DNA of 64,000 nt from VRUE01 sp963703335. Lineage in GTDB: Bacteria; Actinomycetota; Thermoleophilia; Solirubrobacterales; 70-9. The notes under the pieces were generated by a model. The model was not told the DNA's origin. It ran no database searches and saw only the letters and a program-made list of their open reading frames with translations. The stretch is taken from NCBI GenBank assembly GCA_963703335.1, contig OY969812.1:1798001-1862000 (forward strand), in the 5' to 3' direction. Of the stretch, positions 53,432-62,054 are shown piece after piece. Position numbers and translations under genes: made by a program. Numbering within the stretch: position 1 is the stretch's first letter; each line of letters starts with the position of its first letter.

Positions 53432-54424
53432 CTAGCCGGCCAACGCCCGCTCGGGCAGGTTCTGGTCCGCGTGGTAGCTGCTGCGCACCAGCGGCCCCGA
53501 GGCGACCGACTCGAAGCCGAGCTCGTACGCGGCCTTCTCCAGCGCCTCGAATTCCTCCGGGTGCCAGTAGCGCACGACCGGCAGGTGGTTCTCGGTCGGC
53601 CGTAGGTACTGGCCCACGGTAAGCACTTGGACGCGATGCTCGCGCAGGATGCCGAACGCCTCGACCATCTCCTCGAAGGACTCGCCCAGCCCGACCATCA
53701 GCCCGGACTTGGTGACGACGTCGGCGCCACCCATCTCCTTCGCCATCTTCAGCACCCGCGCCGAGCGCAGGAATTTGGAGCCGCGGCGTGCCACCGGGTA
53801 GAGCCGGGGCACGGTCTCGACGTTGTGGTTGAAGACGTCGGGCCGCTCGTGGATCACCTTGGCCAGCGGCATCTCCTGGCCACGAAAGTCGGGAGTGAGG
53901 ATCTCGACCTTGCAGCCGGGGGCCTGCATGCGGATCGAGCGGATTACGCCGACGAAGGCGCTCGCCCCGTAGTCGGGTAGGTCATCGCGATCGACCGAGG
54001 TGACGACCGCGTGCCGCAGGCCCATCTTCTTCACCTGATTGGCGACGCGCAGCGGCTCCAACGGATCGTTCCAGGTCGGCACCCCCGTCTTCACGTTGCA
54101 GAAGCCGCAGCGGCGGGTGCAGACGTCGCCAAGGATCATGAAGGTCGCGGTGCCGCGCTCCCAGCACTCGCCGACGTTGGGGCAGTTGGCCTCCTCACAG
54201 ACGGTGTGCAGGTTGTCGTTGTGGATCATCGACTTGAGCCGGCGGTAGGTGGGACCGCCCGGAGCCGGCACCTTCAGCCAGGGCGGCTTGCGGGCGCGGC
54301 GGAAGGGAACGGTGTCGGCACTCTCGGCCGCCGTCCCGCCCGGCTTGGCGCGGGAGCGGGTGACGTGGACACGCTCGGTCGCGGGGGCGTCGCTTGCGGC
54401 GGGCTCTGCGGTCGACTCGCTCAT
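53432..54424 (-). CDS. lipA: Lipoyl synthase
   Basis: A 330-residue radical SAM enzyme that inserts two sulfurs into octanoyl groups on carrier proteins. The auxiliary cluster cysteines are in CEEANCPNVGEC (Cys76, 81, 87), the radical SAM cluster in CTRRCGFC (Cys102, 106, 109), and the C-terminal RSSYHAD motif supplies the serine ligand. An N-terminal ~45-residue Ser/Thr/Arg extension is longer than usual. It overlaps lipB by 4 bp. With lipB it makes the lipoyl cofactor for the E2 subunit encoded 3 kb downstream. Confidence 0.97.
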   Translation of the reverse strand: MSESTAEPAASDAPATERVHVTRSRAKPGGTAAESADTVPFRRARKPPWLKVPAPGGPTYRRLKSMIHNDNLHTVCEEANCPNVGECWERGTATFMILGDVCTRRCGFCNVKTGVPTWNDPLEPLRVANQVKKMGLRHAVVTSVDRDDLPDYGASAFVGVIRSIRMQAPGCKVEILTPDFRGQEMPLAKVIHERPDVFNHNVETVPRLYPVARRGSKFLRSARVLKMAKEMGGADVVTKSGLMVGLGESFEEMVEAFGILREHRVQVLTVGQYLRPTENHLPVVRYWHPEEFEALEKAAYELGFESVASGPLVRSSYHADQNLPERALAG

Positions 54425-55197
54425 GTGACGCCGAGCCTAGCGTTGTCGAGCCCGAGGTCGGCCGGGCTGGCCTCGCTGGGCTCGCGCTCAAAGACCTCGG
54501 CGTAGCGAACGGCGACGGTATCGGCGAACGGCGCGAGCTCCTGCTCGCTGCCGATCTCGCGGCTGAGCGAACTTGCCTGACAGCCCTCGATCCCGCAGGG
54601 CACGATCCACTCGAAGGGCTGCAGGTCGTTATTGACGTTGACCGAGAGGCCGTGGGTGGTGACGCCGCGACTGACGTGGATACCGATCGAGCCGATCTTG
54701 CGGGCCTCGCGCGCCGGCGGCCCGATCCCGTCGGAGCGCTGCACGCCCTCGGCGCCGCGGCTGGTCGATCCCGGCGGCTCGCCCTCGGTCCAGACCCCGG
54801 TCAGGTTCTCGATCGTCCGCGCGGCGACGCCGTGCTCGCCGAGCGCCGAGATCGCCACCTGCTCCAGGCGGCGCACGTACTCGTGGACGTCGTCGCCGTA
54901 GGCGCGCAGGTCGACGATCGGGTAGGCGACCAGCTGGCCCGGCCCGTGGTAGGTGACGCGACCGCCGCGGTCGGTGTCGCGCAGGTCGATCCCCTGCATC
55001 TCGTACCACTGCTCGGCCATCGGCAGCTCCTCCGGCGTCGAGCGGCGCCCGCGCGTGTAGACGGGGGGGTGCTCGAGCAGGAGCAGCACGTCCGGGATCG
55101 AGCCGTCCTCGCGTGCGTCGCGCAGCCAGCGCTGGGCGACGAGGGCCTCGTCATAGGGGACCAGGCCGCAGCGGACCACGAGGAGTTCTGCGCTCAT
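54421..55197 (-). CDS. lipB: Lipoyl(octanoyl) transferase
   Basis: A 258-residue enzyme that moves octanoyl groups from acyl carrier protein to lipoyl domains. Motifs are LLLEHPPVYTRGRRST, DRGGRVTYHGPGQLVAYPI, the catalytic Lys in EARKIGSIGIHVSRGVTTHG, and the catalytic Cys in WIVPCGIEGCQASSL. A ~30-residue insertion (EGEPPGSTSRGAEGVQRSDG) sits before the Lys motif. It is the first gene of the lipB-lipA unit and has 47 bp between it and the divergent membrane-protein gene. Confidence 0.96.
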   Translation of the reverse strand: MSAELLVVRCGLVPYDEALVAQRWLRDAREDGSIPDVLLLLEHPPVYTRGRRSTPEELPMAEQWYEMQGIDLRDTDRGGRVTYHGPGQLVAYPIVDLRAYGDDVHEYVRRLEQVAISALGEHGVAARTIENLTGVWTEGEPPGSTSRGAEGVQRSDGIGPPAREARKIGSIGIHVSRGVTTHGLSVNVNNDLQPFEWIVPCGIEGCQASSLSREIGSEQELAPFADTVAVRYAEVFEREPSEASPADLGLDNARLGVT

Positions 55198-55244
55198 CCT
55201 CGAAATCGTTGCACGGCGCCCCCTTATCCTTCGCGTCGTCTCCT

Positions 55245-56981
55245 ATGGACCAGTCCAAGGCCCTCCGACCAGACTGGCTTCCCGCCGTCGCCCTCAGCTC
55301 CCTGCTCGCCCTCGCGATGCTGGTTTGGAACCCCCAGGTGGGGGACCTGGCCGCGCAGGTATTCCGCGCCGAACTCTTCCAACGCGCCGGCATGGCGATC
55401 TGGAACGGCAGCTGGTACGGCGGCCACTACACCCTCACCTACAGCTTCCTCTTCCCGCCCCTGGCCTCGCTGCTCGGGGTGCAGTTGCTCGGCGCAATCT
55501 CGGTCGTCTCCTCCGCCTACCTCTTCGACCGCCTCGTCCGCGACCACTGGGGCGAGTCAGCCCGCTGGGCCACCCTCTGGTTCGCAGCCGGCGTCGTCAC
55601 CCTGCTCGCCGACGGCCAACTCACCTTCGCCCTAGGCGTCGCCTTCGGCCTCGCTTCCCTTCGTTGCCTGCAGACCGGCCGCGACAAGCTGGCCCTGGTC
55701 GCCGCGGCAGCCTGCGCCCTCTCCAGCCCAGTTGCAGCAGCGTTCTTGGCGGGAGCTCTGATCGTCGCGTGGGGGTCGGCGGTTGACTGGAGCGGCCTCT
55801 TCCGCGGGTGGCGCGGACTCGGGGGGGCCGAGAACGGAGGCGAAGCCCCCGCCCGCAGGCCCCCCCGAGGTCGCGTCAGGACCCGCGGCCGAGCGCTCTG
55901 GCTATCGGTCGGGACCCGCAACCCGGCACTCTGGGGAGCATTCGTCGCACTTGCTCTGACGCTAGGACCCAACCTGGTCTTCCCCGGCTCCGGCCAATTC
56001 CCCTTCGCCTTTTCCTCCTTCGTAGCGATCCCCCTCTGGTGCGGCTCGGCGCTGTACGTGACGCGCAGCCTTCGTGAGGAGGAGCGAGAGCTGCGCCTGG
56101 CGATCGCCGCCTACCTGATCGTCTCGGTTGCCATTTGGCTGGTGCCGAACCCGATCGGTGGAAACGCAGTGCGCCTCGGTGCCCTCTTTGGCGGCCCGGT
56201 GTTGGCCGCCGTGGTGCTCTCTCGCCGCCCGCAGGTGTCGGCCTGGTTCCTGGCGCTCTTCATGGCCGGCGGGCTCTACTGGCAAGTGACCGCGAGCGTC
56301 AGTCAGATCGTTCGCAGCGTCGGTGACCCCTCGACCTCGCGCAGCTACTTCCAGCCTGCTGCCCGCTGGCTGAACGCGCACGGCGGGACGGGCGTGCGGG
56401 TGGAGGTTCCACCGACCGCCAACCACTGGGAGTCCGCCTATCTCGCAACCCAGTTCGAGCTCGCCCGCGGTTGGCTGCGCCAGCTCGACACCACGCGTGA
56501 CGACATCTTTTACGGCGAGGACGGCAGGCTCATTCCGGCTGCCTATCGCCACTGGTTGCGCCGCAACGCGATCTCCTACGTCGCCCTGCCCGACGCTCAG
56601 CTCGACTACTCCTCGGTGGCGGAGCGGAGGCTGATCGTGCGCGAGCCCTCCTATCTGGACCTGCGTTGGAGCTCACCCCACTGGCGGGTCTACGCGGTCC
56701 GCGATCCCGAGCCCCTGGTCGAGCCGATGACAGGTGCGGCGGCGCAAACGCTCTGGGTCGGCCGCCAGGGCTTCGGCCTCAACGTGACCCGACCGGGCGA
56801 CTTCCTCGTCCGCGTCAACTTCACTCCCTACTGGTCAATCGACCGCGGCCAGGGCTGCCTGCTCCGCCACGGCGACTGGACCGTAGCCCGCGCTTCGCAC
56901 CCCGGCATCCTCCGCGTCTCGGCGGATTTCTCCCTAGGGCGGGCCTGGAACGCCGTAACGGGGGCCAAGAAGACCTGCTGA
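55245..56981 (+). CDS. Large polytopic membrane protein, GT-C-like
   Basis: A 578-residue protein with about nine helices in the first ~365 residues and a soluble, extracytoplasmic C-terminal domain (about 380-575, with a RDGxY-like FYGEDGRLIPAAYRHWLRRN segment). The layout resembles GT-C glycosyltransferases or the 6-pyruvoyl-tetrahydropterin-synthase-related membrane family. The ATG at 55245 starts just before the first helix. Codons for ~33 residues (LFRGWRGLGGAENGGEAPAR onward) come from a repeat element, forming a charged loop between membrane helices. Function unknown; perhaps cell-wall sugar transfer. Confidence 0.75.
   Translation: MDQSKALRPDWLPAVALSSLLALAMLVWNPQVGDLAAQVFRAELFQRAGMAIWNGSWYGGHYTLTYSFLFPPLASLLGVQLLGAISVVSSAYLFDRLVRDHWGESARWATLWFAAGVVTLLADGQLTFALGVAFGLASLRCLQTGRDKLALVAAAACALSSPVAAAFLAGALIVAWGSAVDWSGLFRGWRGLGGAENGGEAPARRPPRGRVRTRGRALWLSVGTRNPALWGAFVALALTLGPNLVFPGSGQFPFAFSSFVAIPLWCGSALYVTRSLREEERELRLAIAAYLIVSVAIWLVPNPIGGNAVRLGALFGGPVLAAVVLSRRPQVSAWFLALFMAGGLYWQVTASVSQIVRSVGDPSTSRSYFQPAARWLNAHGGTGVRVEVPPTANHWESAYLATQFELARGWLRQLDTTRDDIFYGEDGRLIPAAYRHWLRRNAISYVALPDAQLDYSSVAERRLIVREPSYLDLRWSSPHWRVYAVRDPEPLVEPMTGAAAQTLWVGRQGFGLNVTRPGDFLVRVNFTPYWSIDRGQGCLLRHGDWTVARASHPGILRVSADFSLGRAWNAVTGAKKTC
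55797..55896 (+). repeat. ~100-bp repeat element, copy A (inside a membrane-protein gene)
   Basis: Begins CTCTTCCGCGGGTGGCGCG and ends CAGGACCCGCGGCCGAGCGCT. The ends match copies B and C, and the middle has diverged. CCGCGGGT near the left end and ACCCGCGG near the right end are inverted repeats. It adds about 33 codons in frame, in a loop between membrane helices. Confidence 0.75.
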
Positions 56982-57036
56982 CCCTTTCCAGGTGCAACGC
57001 GTTGTGGCCCTGACAGAGCCAGAAAACGTTGCACCT

Positions 57037-58377
57037 CTATAGGGCGAGAGAAAGCGGCTCTTCCAGCAACGTTCGAACCCTTGCGAGGAATTCGGCAGCG
57101 GGGGCGCCGTAGAGGATGCGGTGGTCGCAGGCGAGGTTGACTCGCATCAGGTGGGCGGTTGTGGTCTGGCCGTCGCGGATGACGGGGCGCTCGGTGATCG
57201 CGCCCACCGCGAGGATCGCCGCTTGCGGCGGATTGATCACCGCGGCGAAGCTGTCGATGCCGAACATGCCGAGGTTGGAGACGGTGAACGTCGCTCCCGA
57301 AAGCTCCGGCGGTGTGATCTGGCCCTCGCGCACGCGCTGCGCCAGGGTCCTCGAATCAGTCGCGATCTGCCGCAGGTTCTTCTGATCCGCATCGAAGATC
57401 GTCGGCACCACGAGCGCATCCCGAGCTGCCACCGCAACACCTATGTTGACCCGCGAATACAGCTCAAACCGCCCGTCTCGATAGGCCCCGTTCGCGCGCG
57501 GATGCTCCCGCAGCGCCAGCGCACAAGCCTTGACCACCATGTCGTTGAAGGACGGCACCACGTCGCCATCCTTCGCCCCGGCCTTGATCTGTCCGCGCGC
57601 CGCAACGAGACGGCTCATGTCCACCTCCGCCTCGAGATAGAAGTGCGGCGCCGTGGCCTTGGACTCCGACATCCTGCGAGCCACGGTCGACTGAAGCTTC
57701 GACGGCTCTTCGTATGTGACTGTTCCCTTAGCTGTCTCGGGGCTGGGCGCTTCTTCCGCGGGTGGCGCCGTAGGGGGGCCCGCCCCCGAGGACGCTTTAG
57801 CGACCGCAGGGGGTGGGGGGTCCCCTGCGGCGACAGGACCCGCGGCCGAGGCGGCCTGTTCCACATCCGCCTTGACAATCCGCCCGCCGGGCCCAGACCC
57901 CTGAACTTGCGTGAGGTCAAGCTCCCTCTCCTTGGCAAGCCGCCGCGCTATCGGCGACGCCTTCGGACGGTCACTGCCGTTGGAAGCGGGAGCGGCATTG
58001 ATCGCCTCTTCCGCGGGTGGCGCCGTAGGGGGGCCCGCCCCCGAGGACGCTTTAGCGACCGCAGGGGGCGGTGGGTCCCCTGCGGCGACAGGACCCGCGG
58101 CCGAGCGCTCGGTGCTTCCCTCATCCTGACCGGTGACCGCGGATGCATCCCCAACCCGCGCAATCGGTGTGCCAATGGCCACGGTCTCGCCCTCCTCGAC
58201 CAAGATCTCGGCCAGCTTCCCCGCAACATCGGATTCGTAGGCCATGTTCGCCTTGTCTGTCTCGATCTCCACCAGCTCGTCCCCGACCGCAATCTCGTCG
58301 CCCACCTGCTTGAGCCACTGCAGGATCGTCCCCTCCTCCATCGAGTCAGACAATCTCGGCATTACGACGTCGGCCAT
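57037..58377 (-). CDS. pdhC: Dihydrolipoamide acetyltransferase (E2) of a 2-oxoacid dehydrogenase
   Basis: A 446-residue E2. The lipoyl domain (1-78) carries the modified Lys in EIETDKANMAYES. Two Ala/Pro-rich linkers follow, each containing the same ~30-residue piece (AAGDPPPPAVAKASSGAGPP), one on each side of the E3/E1-binding domain (SPIARRLAKERELDLTQVQG). The catalytic domain ends with the active-site DHRILYGAPAAEF. The start at 58377 has GGAAGGG upstream and fits the family N-terminus. Lipoylation would depend on lipA and lipB nearby. Together with the E1 genes it forms an acyl-CoA-making complex, most likely pyruvate dehydrogenase. Confidence 0.94.
   Translation of the reverse strand: MADVVMPRLSDSMEEGTILQWLKQVGDEIAVGDELVEIETDKANMAYESDVAGKLAEILVEEGETVAIGTPIARVGDASAVTGQDEGSTERSAAGPVAAGDPPPPAVAKASSGAGPPTAPPAEEAINAAPASNGSDRPKASPIARRLAKERELDLTQVQGSGPGGRIVKADVEQAASAAGPVAAGDPPPPAVAKASSGAGPPTAPPAEEAPSPETAKGTVTYEEPSKLQSTVARRMSESKATAPHFYLEAEVDMSRLVAARGQIKAGAKDGDVVPSFNDMVVKACALALREHPRANGAYRDGRFELYSRVNIGVAVAARDALVVPTIFDADQKNLRQIATDSRTLAQRVREGQITPPELSGATFTVSNLGMFGIDSFAAVINPPQAAILAVGAITERPVIRDGQTTTAHLMRVNLACDHRILYGAPAAEFLARVRTLLEEPLSLAL
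57751..57852 (+). repeat. ~100-bp repeat element, copy B (inside the E2 gene)
   Basis: Almost identical to copy C (58005-58109): TTCTTCCGCGGGTGGCGCC at the left, GACAGGACCCGCGGCCGAG at the right. It encodes, on the opposite strand, one of the two Ala/Pro-rich linkers of E2. Near identity suggests recent copying or gene conversion. Confidence 0.9.
58005..58109 (+). repeat. ~100-bp repeat element, copy C (inside the E2 gene)
   Basis: Differs from copy B at only a few bases (for example GGGGGCGGTGGGTCC against GGGGGTGGGGGGTCC). It encodes the first Ala/Pro-rich linker of E2, between lipoyl and binding domains. Ends as in copy A. Confidence 0.9.
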
Positions 58378-58409
58378 GACCGTCCCTTCCGGAGCCATCC
58401 CTGTGAGCG

Positions 58410-58512
58410 GTTCCTCGCGGGGGGTGGCGCGGATTTGGGGGACCACCCTGAGGAGCTACTGCACCGCAAGGGTGGTGGCACCGAATCCGTGACAGGACCC
58501 GCCGCGCCCGAA
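58410..58512 (+). repeat. ~100-bp repeat element, copy D (between E2 and E1beta genes)
   Basis: A diverged copy: TTCCTCGCGGGGGGTGGCGCGG at the left corresponds to CTTCCGCGGGTGGCGCGG, and GACAGGACCCGCCGCGCCCGA at the right corresponds to GACAGGACCCGCGGCCGAG. It fills most of the 139-bp gap between the E2 start and the E1beta stop. Same orientation as copies A-C. Confidence 0.6.
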
Positions 58513-58516
58513 CCCC

Positions 58517-59506
58517 TCACAGCGATCCCTCCAGCGCCGCCAATGCCGCCGACACCACGTGCTCCTCGTGCGGAATGGCAGCTTGCTCCAATCGCCTGGA
58601 ATATGGCATGTGGACATCCGCTCCGGTGACCCGTTGCACCGGGGCGTCAAGGTAATCAAAGGCCTGCTCGGTGATCAGCGTCGCCAGGTTTGCGCCGACG
58701 CCGCCGTGCGGCCAGCCCTCCTCGACGATTACCGCCCGGTTCGTCTTGCGCACCGACGCAAGGATCGTGTCGAGGTCGAGCGGGCGCAGGGTGCGCGGGT
58801 CGATCACCTCGGCTTCGACGCCATGCTCCTGCGAGAGGGTCTGCGCTGCTTCCTCGGCGATGTGGGCCATCTTGAGGATGCCGACGATCGTCACGTCACT
58901 TCCCTCACGCCGCACAGCCGCCTGGCCGAAGTGCAGGATCTCGTCGCCATCGTCAGCGACCTCCCCGCGAGCACCGTAGAGGCTCTCGTGCTCGATGAAG
59001 ATCACTGGATTCTCGTCGCGGATTGCCGCCTTCAGCAGCGCTTTGCCGTCGGCTGGGGTTGAGGGGCAGGCGACGAGCAACCCTGGCACCTGCAGGAACA
59101 ACGCCTCGAAGCTGTGCGAGTGGGTGGGCCCGAGCTGGTGTCCGCCACCGCCCGGCATTCGCACCACCATTGGCACCCGCGCCTGGCCGTTGAACATGTA
59201 GGAGATCGCCGCCGCGTGGTTGACGATCTGGTCCAGCGCCAGCAGTGAGAAGTTGACCGTCATCAGCTCGACGATTGGGCGCAGCCCGCCCATCGCGGCC
59301 CCGACCCCAGCGCCGACGATCGTGTTCTCGGAGATCGGCGTGTCGCGCACGCGCCGCTCGCCGAACTCGTCGAGCAGCCCTTCGGTCACCTTGAACGCCC
59401 CCTGGAAGACGCCGACGTCCTCGCCCATTACCAACACAGCCTCGTCGCGGCGCATCTCCTCGGCCATCGCGTCGCGCAGCGCTTCGCGCATCCGAAGCTC
59501 CGCCAT
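58517..59506 (-). CDS. pdhB: 2-oxoacid dehydrogenase E1 component, beta subunit
   Basis: A 329-residue transketolase-like beta subunit. MREALRDAMAEEMRRDEAVL and VMGEDVGVFQGAFKVTEGL begin the pyrimidine-binding domain, FSLLALDQIVNHAAAISYMF and QLGPTHSHSFEALFLQVPGL follow, and the C-terminal domain has EAEVIDPRTLRPLDLDTI and VIVEEGWPHGGVGANL. It forms the thiamine-diphosphate heterotetramer with the alpha subunit, whose stop touches its start. The set E1alpha-E1beta-E2 is the standard order for pyruvate, acetoin or branched-chain dehydrogenases; pyruvate is the most likely substrate. Confidence 0.96.
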   Translation of the reverse strand: MAELRMREALRDAMAEEMRRDEAVLVMGEDVGVFQGAFKVTEGLLDEFGERRVRDTPISENTIVGAGVGAAMGGLRPIVELMTVNFSLLALDQIVNHAAAISYMFNGQARVPMVVRMPGGGGHQLGPTHSHSFEALFLQVPGLLVACPSTPADGKALLKAAIRDENPVIFIEHESLYGARGEVADDGDEILHFGQAAVRREGSDVTIVGILKMAHIAEEAAQTLSQEHGVEAEVIDPRTLRPLDLDTILASVRKTNRAVIVEEGWPHGGVGANLATLITEQAFDYLDAPVQRVTGADVHMPYSRRLEQAAIPHEEHVVSAALAALEGSL

Positions 59507-60693
59507 CAGTCGCCGCTCCTCTCGGCCTCTTCGGCGACCTCCGGCTCGACGCCCTCTTGGGCGTCGCCGTGGGTCGCGGGATTTGGGCGCGGGCCGCCGT
59601 CGTCGCGTCCTGCATAGGCCGCGCCCGCTTCGGCCAGCTCCCGTGCCGCCGCCGGCATTTCGCCCTCCTGCTCGCCGCGGTGCGGCTCGGGGCTGCGCTC
59701 GTCGACCGCGTACCAGGCTTCGCTGTCGAGGACGTAGAGGTTCTCGTAGAGGGTGTCGAGGGCCGGCTCAGGCGAGGCGTCGGCGAACTCGACCGCCGCC
59801 AGCACGATCTCCTCGGCCTTCTCGCGCACCTGCTGCACCTCGCGCTCGCCCAGCACGCCGGCCTCTACACAGCGCCGCGCGAAACTCTCGATCGGGTCTT
59901 TCTCGCGCCACTCCTCGACCTCCTCACGCTCGCGATAGACCTCGGGGTCGGCGGCGGAGTGGCCGCGGTAGCGGTAGGTGAAGGCCTCGATCAGGGTCGG
60001 CTTGCGCTCCTCGCGTGCCAGCCGGATGCCCTCGGCGACGCTCTCGCGCACCGCGAGCACGTCCATGCCGTCGATCCGCTGGCCGGGGATCCCGTAGCCC
60101 TCGGCCTTCTTGGAGAGGTCGGTCTGGGCCGAGTGCCGCTCGACCGAGGTGCCCATTCCGTAGAGGTTGTTCTCGACCAGGAAGAAGACCGGCAAGCTCC
60201 AGAGGGCCGCCAGGTTCATCGTCTCGCCGAAGTTGCCGGCGTTGGAGGCGCCGTCGCCGAACATGCAGACGGTGACCGCGTCTTCGCCCTTGTAGTCGGA
60301 GGAGAGCGCCAGGCCGGCGGCGATCGGCAGGTTGCCGCCGACGATCCCGTAGCCGCCCATGAAGCGGCGCTCGGCGTCGAAGATGTGCATCGAGCCGCCG
60401 CGGCCGCCGCTGGTTCCGTCGATTCGGCCGAAGAGCTCGGCCATGACGCGCTTGGGGTCGGTGCCGCGGGCGATCGCGTGGCCGTGCGTGCGGTAGGTGC
60501 CGATCAGGTAGTCCTCCTCGTGCATCACCGAGGCGGTGCCGACGATCGTCGCCTCCTCGCCGATCGCCAGGTGGAGGAAACCACCCGCCTTGGCGCGCTG
60601 GTACTGGCGCCCCGCCTCCTCCTCGAAGCGGCGGATCAGCGCCATGCGGGCGAGGAGCTCGTAAGAGGTGGAAGCGTCAGGGAGATCGGCCAC
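59506..60693 (-). CDS. pdhA: 2-oxoacid dehydrogenase E1 component, alpha subunit
   Basis: A 395-residue alpha subunit. The thiamine-diphosphate motif is GDGASNAGNFGETMNLAALW near residue 145, and YRYRGHSAADPEVYRERE is the conserved phosphorylation-loop region. Early motifs are RRFEEEAGRQYQRAKAGGFL and GTYRTHGHAIARG. The last ~50 residues (PEPHRGEQEGEMPAAARELA onward) are an acidic extension beyond the usual end. It is the first gene of the E1alpha-E1beta-E2 unit, 9 bp downstream of the DsbA-like gene. Confidence 0.96.
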   Translation of the reverse strand: MADLPDASTSYELLARMALIRRFEEEAGRQYQRAKAGGFLHLAIGEEATIVGTASVMHEEDYLIGTYRTHGHAIARGTDPKRVMAELFGRIDGTSGGRGGSMHIFDAERRFMGGYGIVGGNLPIAAGLALSSDYKGEDAVTVCMFGDGASNAGNFGETMNLAALWSLPVFFLVENNLYGMGTSVERHSAQTDLSKKAEGYGIPGQRIDGMDVLAVRESVAEGIRLAREERKPTLIEAFTYRYRGHSAADPEVYREREEVEEWREKDPIESFARRCVEAGVLGEREVQQVREKAEEIVLAAVEFADASPEPALDTLYENLYVLDSEAWYAVDERSPEPHRGEQEGEMPAAARELAEAGAAYAGRDDGGPRPNPATHGDAQEGVEPEVAEEAERSGD

Positions 60694-60702
60694 GCCCTGA
60701 CA

Positions 60703-61299
60703 TTAGCTCGCCGCGGCGACCGCCTCCTCGACCTGGTCGTCCCCCCAGAAGACCCGCTCGCCGACGACCAGCGACGGGACGCCGCTGACGCCCAACCCGG
60801 CGGCCCGCTCGGTCCCCTCGCGGAGGGCATTCTTGACGTGTTCGGTCTCCACCGCTTTGAGCAGCGCGTTCGGATGCAGCTCACAAGCGGCGGCGGCGAT
60901 CAGAACGCTGTCGGCTTCGCTGAGGTCGCGCCCGGCGACGAAGGCCTGGCGGAAGGCGGCGAGGGCGAAGGAGACCGTGCGCCCGGTCTGCTTGGCGAAG
61001 GTCGCGGCCCGCATCGCCATCAGCATGTTGCCGGGCCACGGCTCCGGCCAGGCGACGGGCGGCAACCCGTACTCGGCGGCGCGCCGTTCCACCTCCGCCA
61101 TTCCCGCCTCACGCTCCGGCCCGTTGCCCCAGGAGTCGCGCCCAAAGTGGCGGAACAGCCCCCCGAGCAGGATTGGCTGCCACTCGGGCTGCTCCAGCCC
61201 CGCTTCGGTGAAGAGCACGCTGACCCGCTCGGCGGTCAGGTATGCGTAGGGCGAGCCGAGGTCGAAGTAGAAGATCACCCGAGGGGAAGGATCGGCCAC
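60703..61299 (-). CDS. DsbA-fold protein, 2-hydroxychromene-2-carboxylate isomerase-like
   Basis: A 198-residue thioredoxin-fold protein of the DsbA/HCCA isomerase family. The active site reads FYFDLGSPYAYL near residue 10, with Ser where DsbA has Cys, as in HCCA isomerases that use glutathione or another thiol. The all-helical insertion and the final GVSGVPSLVVGERVFWGDDQ (with the cis-Pro loop) fit. No signal peptide is present, so it is cytoplasmic. The reaction is uncertain; such proteins act on aromatic breakdown products or unknown thiol adducts. Confidence 0.85.
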   Translation of the reverse strand: MADPSPRVIFYFDLGSPYAYLTAERVSVLFTEAGLEQPEWQPILLGGLFRHFGRDSWGNGPEREAGMAEVERRAAEYGLPPVAWPEPWPGNMLMAMRAATFAKQTGRTVSFALAAFRQAFVAGRDLSEADSVLIAAAACELHPNALLKAVETEHVKNALREGTERAAGLGVSGVPSLVVGERVFWGDDQVEEAVAAAS

Positions 61300-61346
61300 G
61301 GCAAGACCTTATGCGCAGGTGCACCGGCCACTGCGTGAGGAGTCTC

Positions 61347-61619
61347 ATGGTAATTTCAATGCTCATGAAGAAGCGCATGAAAATCAGCAAAGGGGGTCAG
61401 GTCTCGATTCCGGCGCCGATTCGCAAGCGCTGGGGAACGACGACCGTGACGCTGGAGGACCGCGGGGAGGAGATCGTCCTCAAGCCCGTTCCCGACGACC
61501 CGATAGCCGCCGCGGCCGGGGCGTTCGCGGGCGAAGGCCGTGGGCCGGGTCTGGAGACGATCCGTCAGGAGGAGCGCGAAGCGGAACGCGAAATCGAAGA
61601 GCGCAAGTACGGGAAGTGA
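61347..61619 (+). CDS. AbrB/MazE-type antitoxin
   Basis: A 90-residue protein with GAGGAG eight bases before the ATG at 61347. The SpoVT-AbrB DNA-binding swapped-hairpin is MKISKGGQVSIPAPIRKRWG then TTTVTLEDRGEEIVLKPV. The C-terminal acidic helix (RQEEREAEREIEERKYGK) would wrap and block the toxin. It overlaps the PIN-domain gene by 4 bp. The pair should repress its own promoter. Confidence 0.9.
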   Translation: MVISMLMKKRMKISKGGQVSIPAPIRKRWGTTTVTLEDRGEEIVLKPVPDDPIAAAAGAFAGEGRGPGLETIRQEEREAEREIEERKYGK

Positions 61620-62038
61620 ACGTTCTGCTCGACGCCAACGCCTTGCTCGCGGTATTGCTCGCCGAGCCGGCTATGGACCGCGTGCTGTCACTTTTGCGCG
61701 AAGGCAGGACCGCGATGACTGGAGCGAACATCGCTGAGGTCTTTGACGTTGGGATCAGGCGGAAGGGTTTCCCTCCCGCGCGGATGGTCGAATTGGTCGA
61801 GCCCTTGTTCGAGGGACCCATCGCCTCGATCCCAGTTGATCTGCCCCTTGCGCGAAGGGCGGGGGAGCTTCGAGCGGCCCACTATCACCGCTCTGAACGT
61901 CGAATCTCGCTCGCCGATGCCGTTCTTCTCGGTGCGGCTCGGCCCGGCGATCGAATCGCAACCGCAGATAAGCCCGTGCTTGACATTGCCGCCGAACTCC
62001 GCATCGAGACAATCGAGCTGCCGCCCAGCTCCGGCTGA
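61616..62038 (+). CDS. vapC: PIN-domain toxin (VapC-like ribonuclease)
   Basis: A 140-residue PIN nuclease with GTG start inside the antitoxin stop. Acidic active-site residues are visible in NVLLDANALLAVLL (Asp7), NIAEVFDVG (Glu) and SLADAVLLGAARPGDRIATA (Asp near residue 100 and Asp downstream). VapC toxins cleave tRNA or rRNA when freed from antitoxin. The unit lies alone between the DsbA-like gene and lpd, with no sign of a mobile element. Confidence 0.92.
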   Translation: MNVLLDANALLAVLLAEPAMDRVLSLLREGRTAMTGANIAEVFDVGIRRKGFPPARMVELVEPLFEGPIASIPVDLPLARRAGELRAAHYHRSERRISLADAVLLGAARPGDRIATADKPVLDIAAELRIETIELPPSSG

Positions 62039-62054
62039 CGCGACCGCTTGCCGC

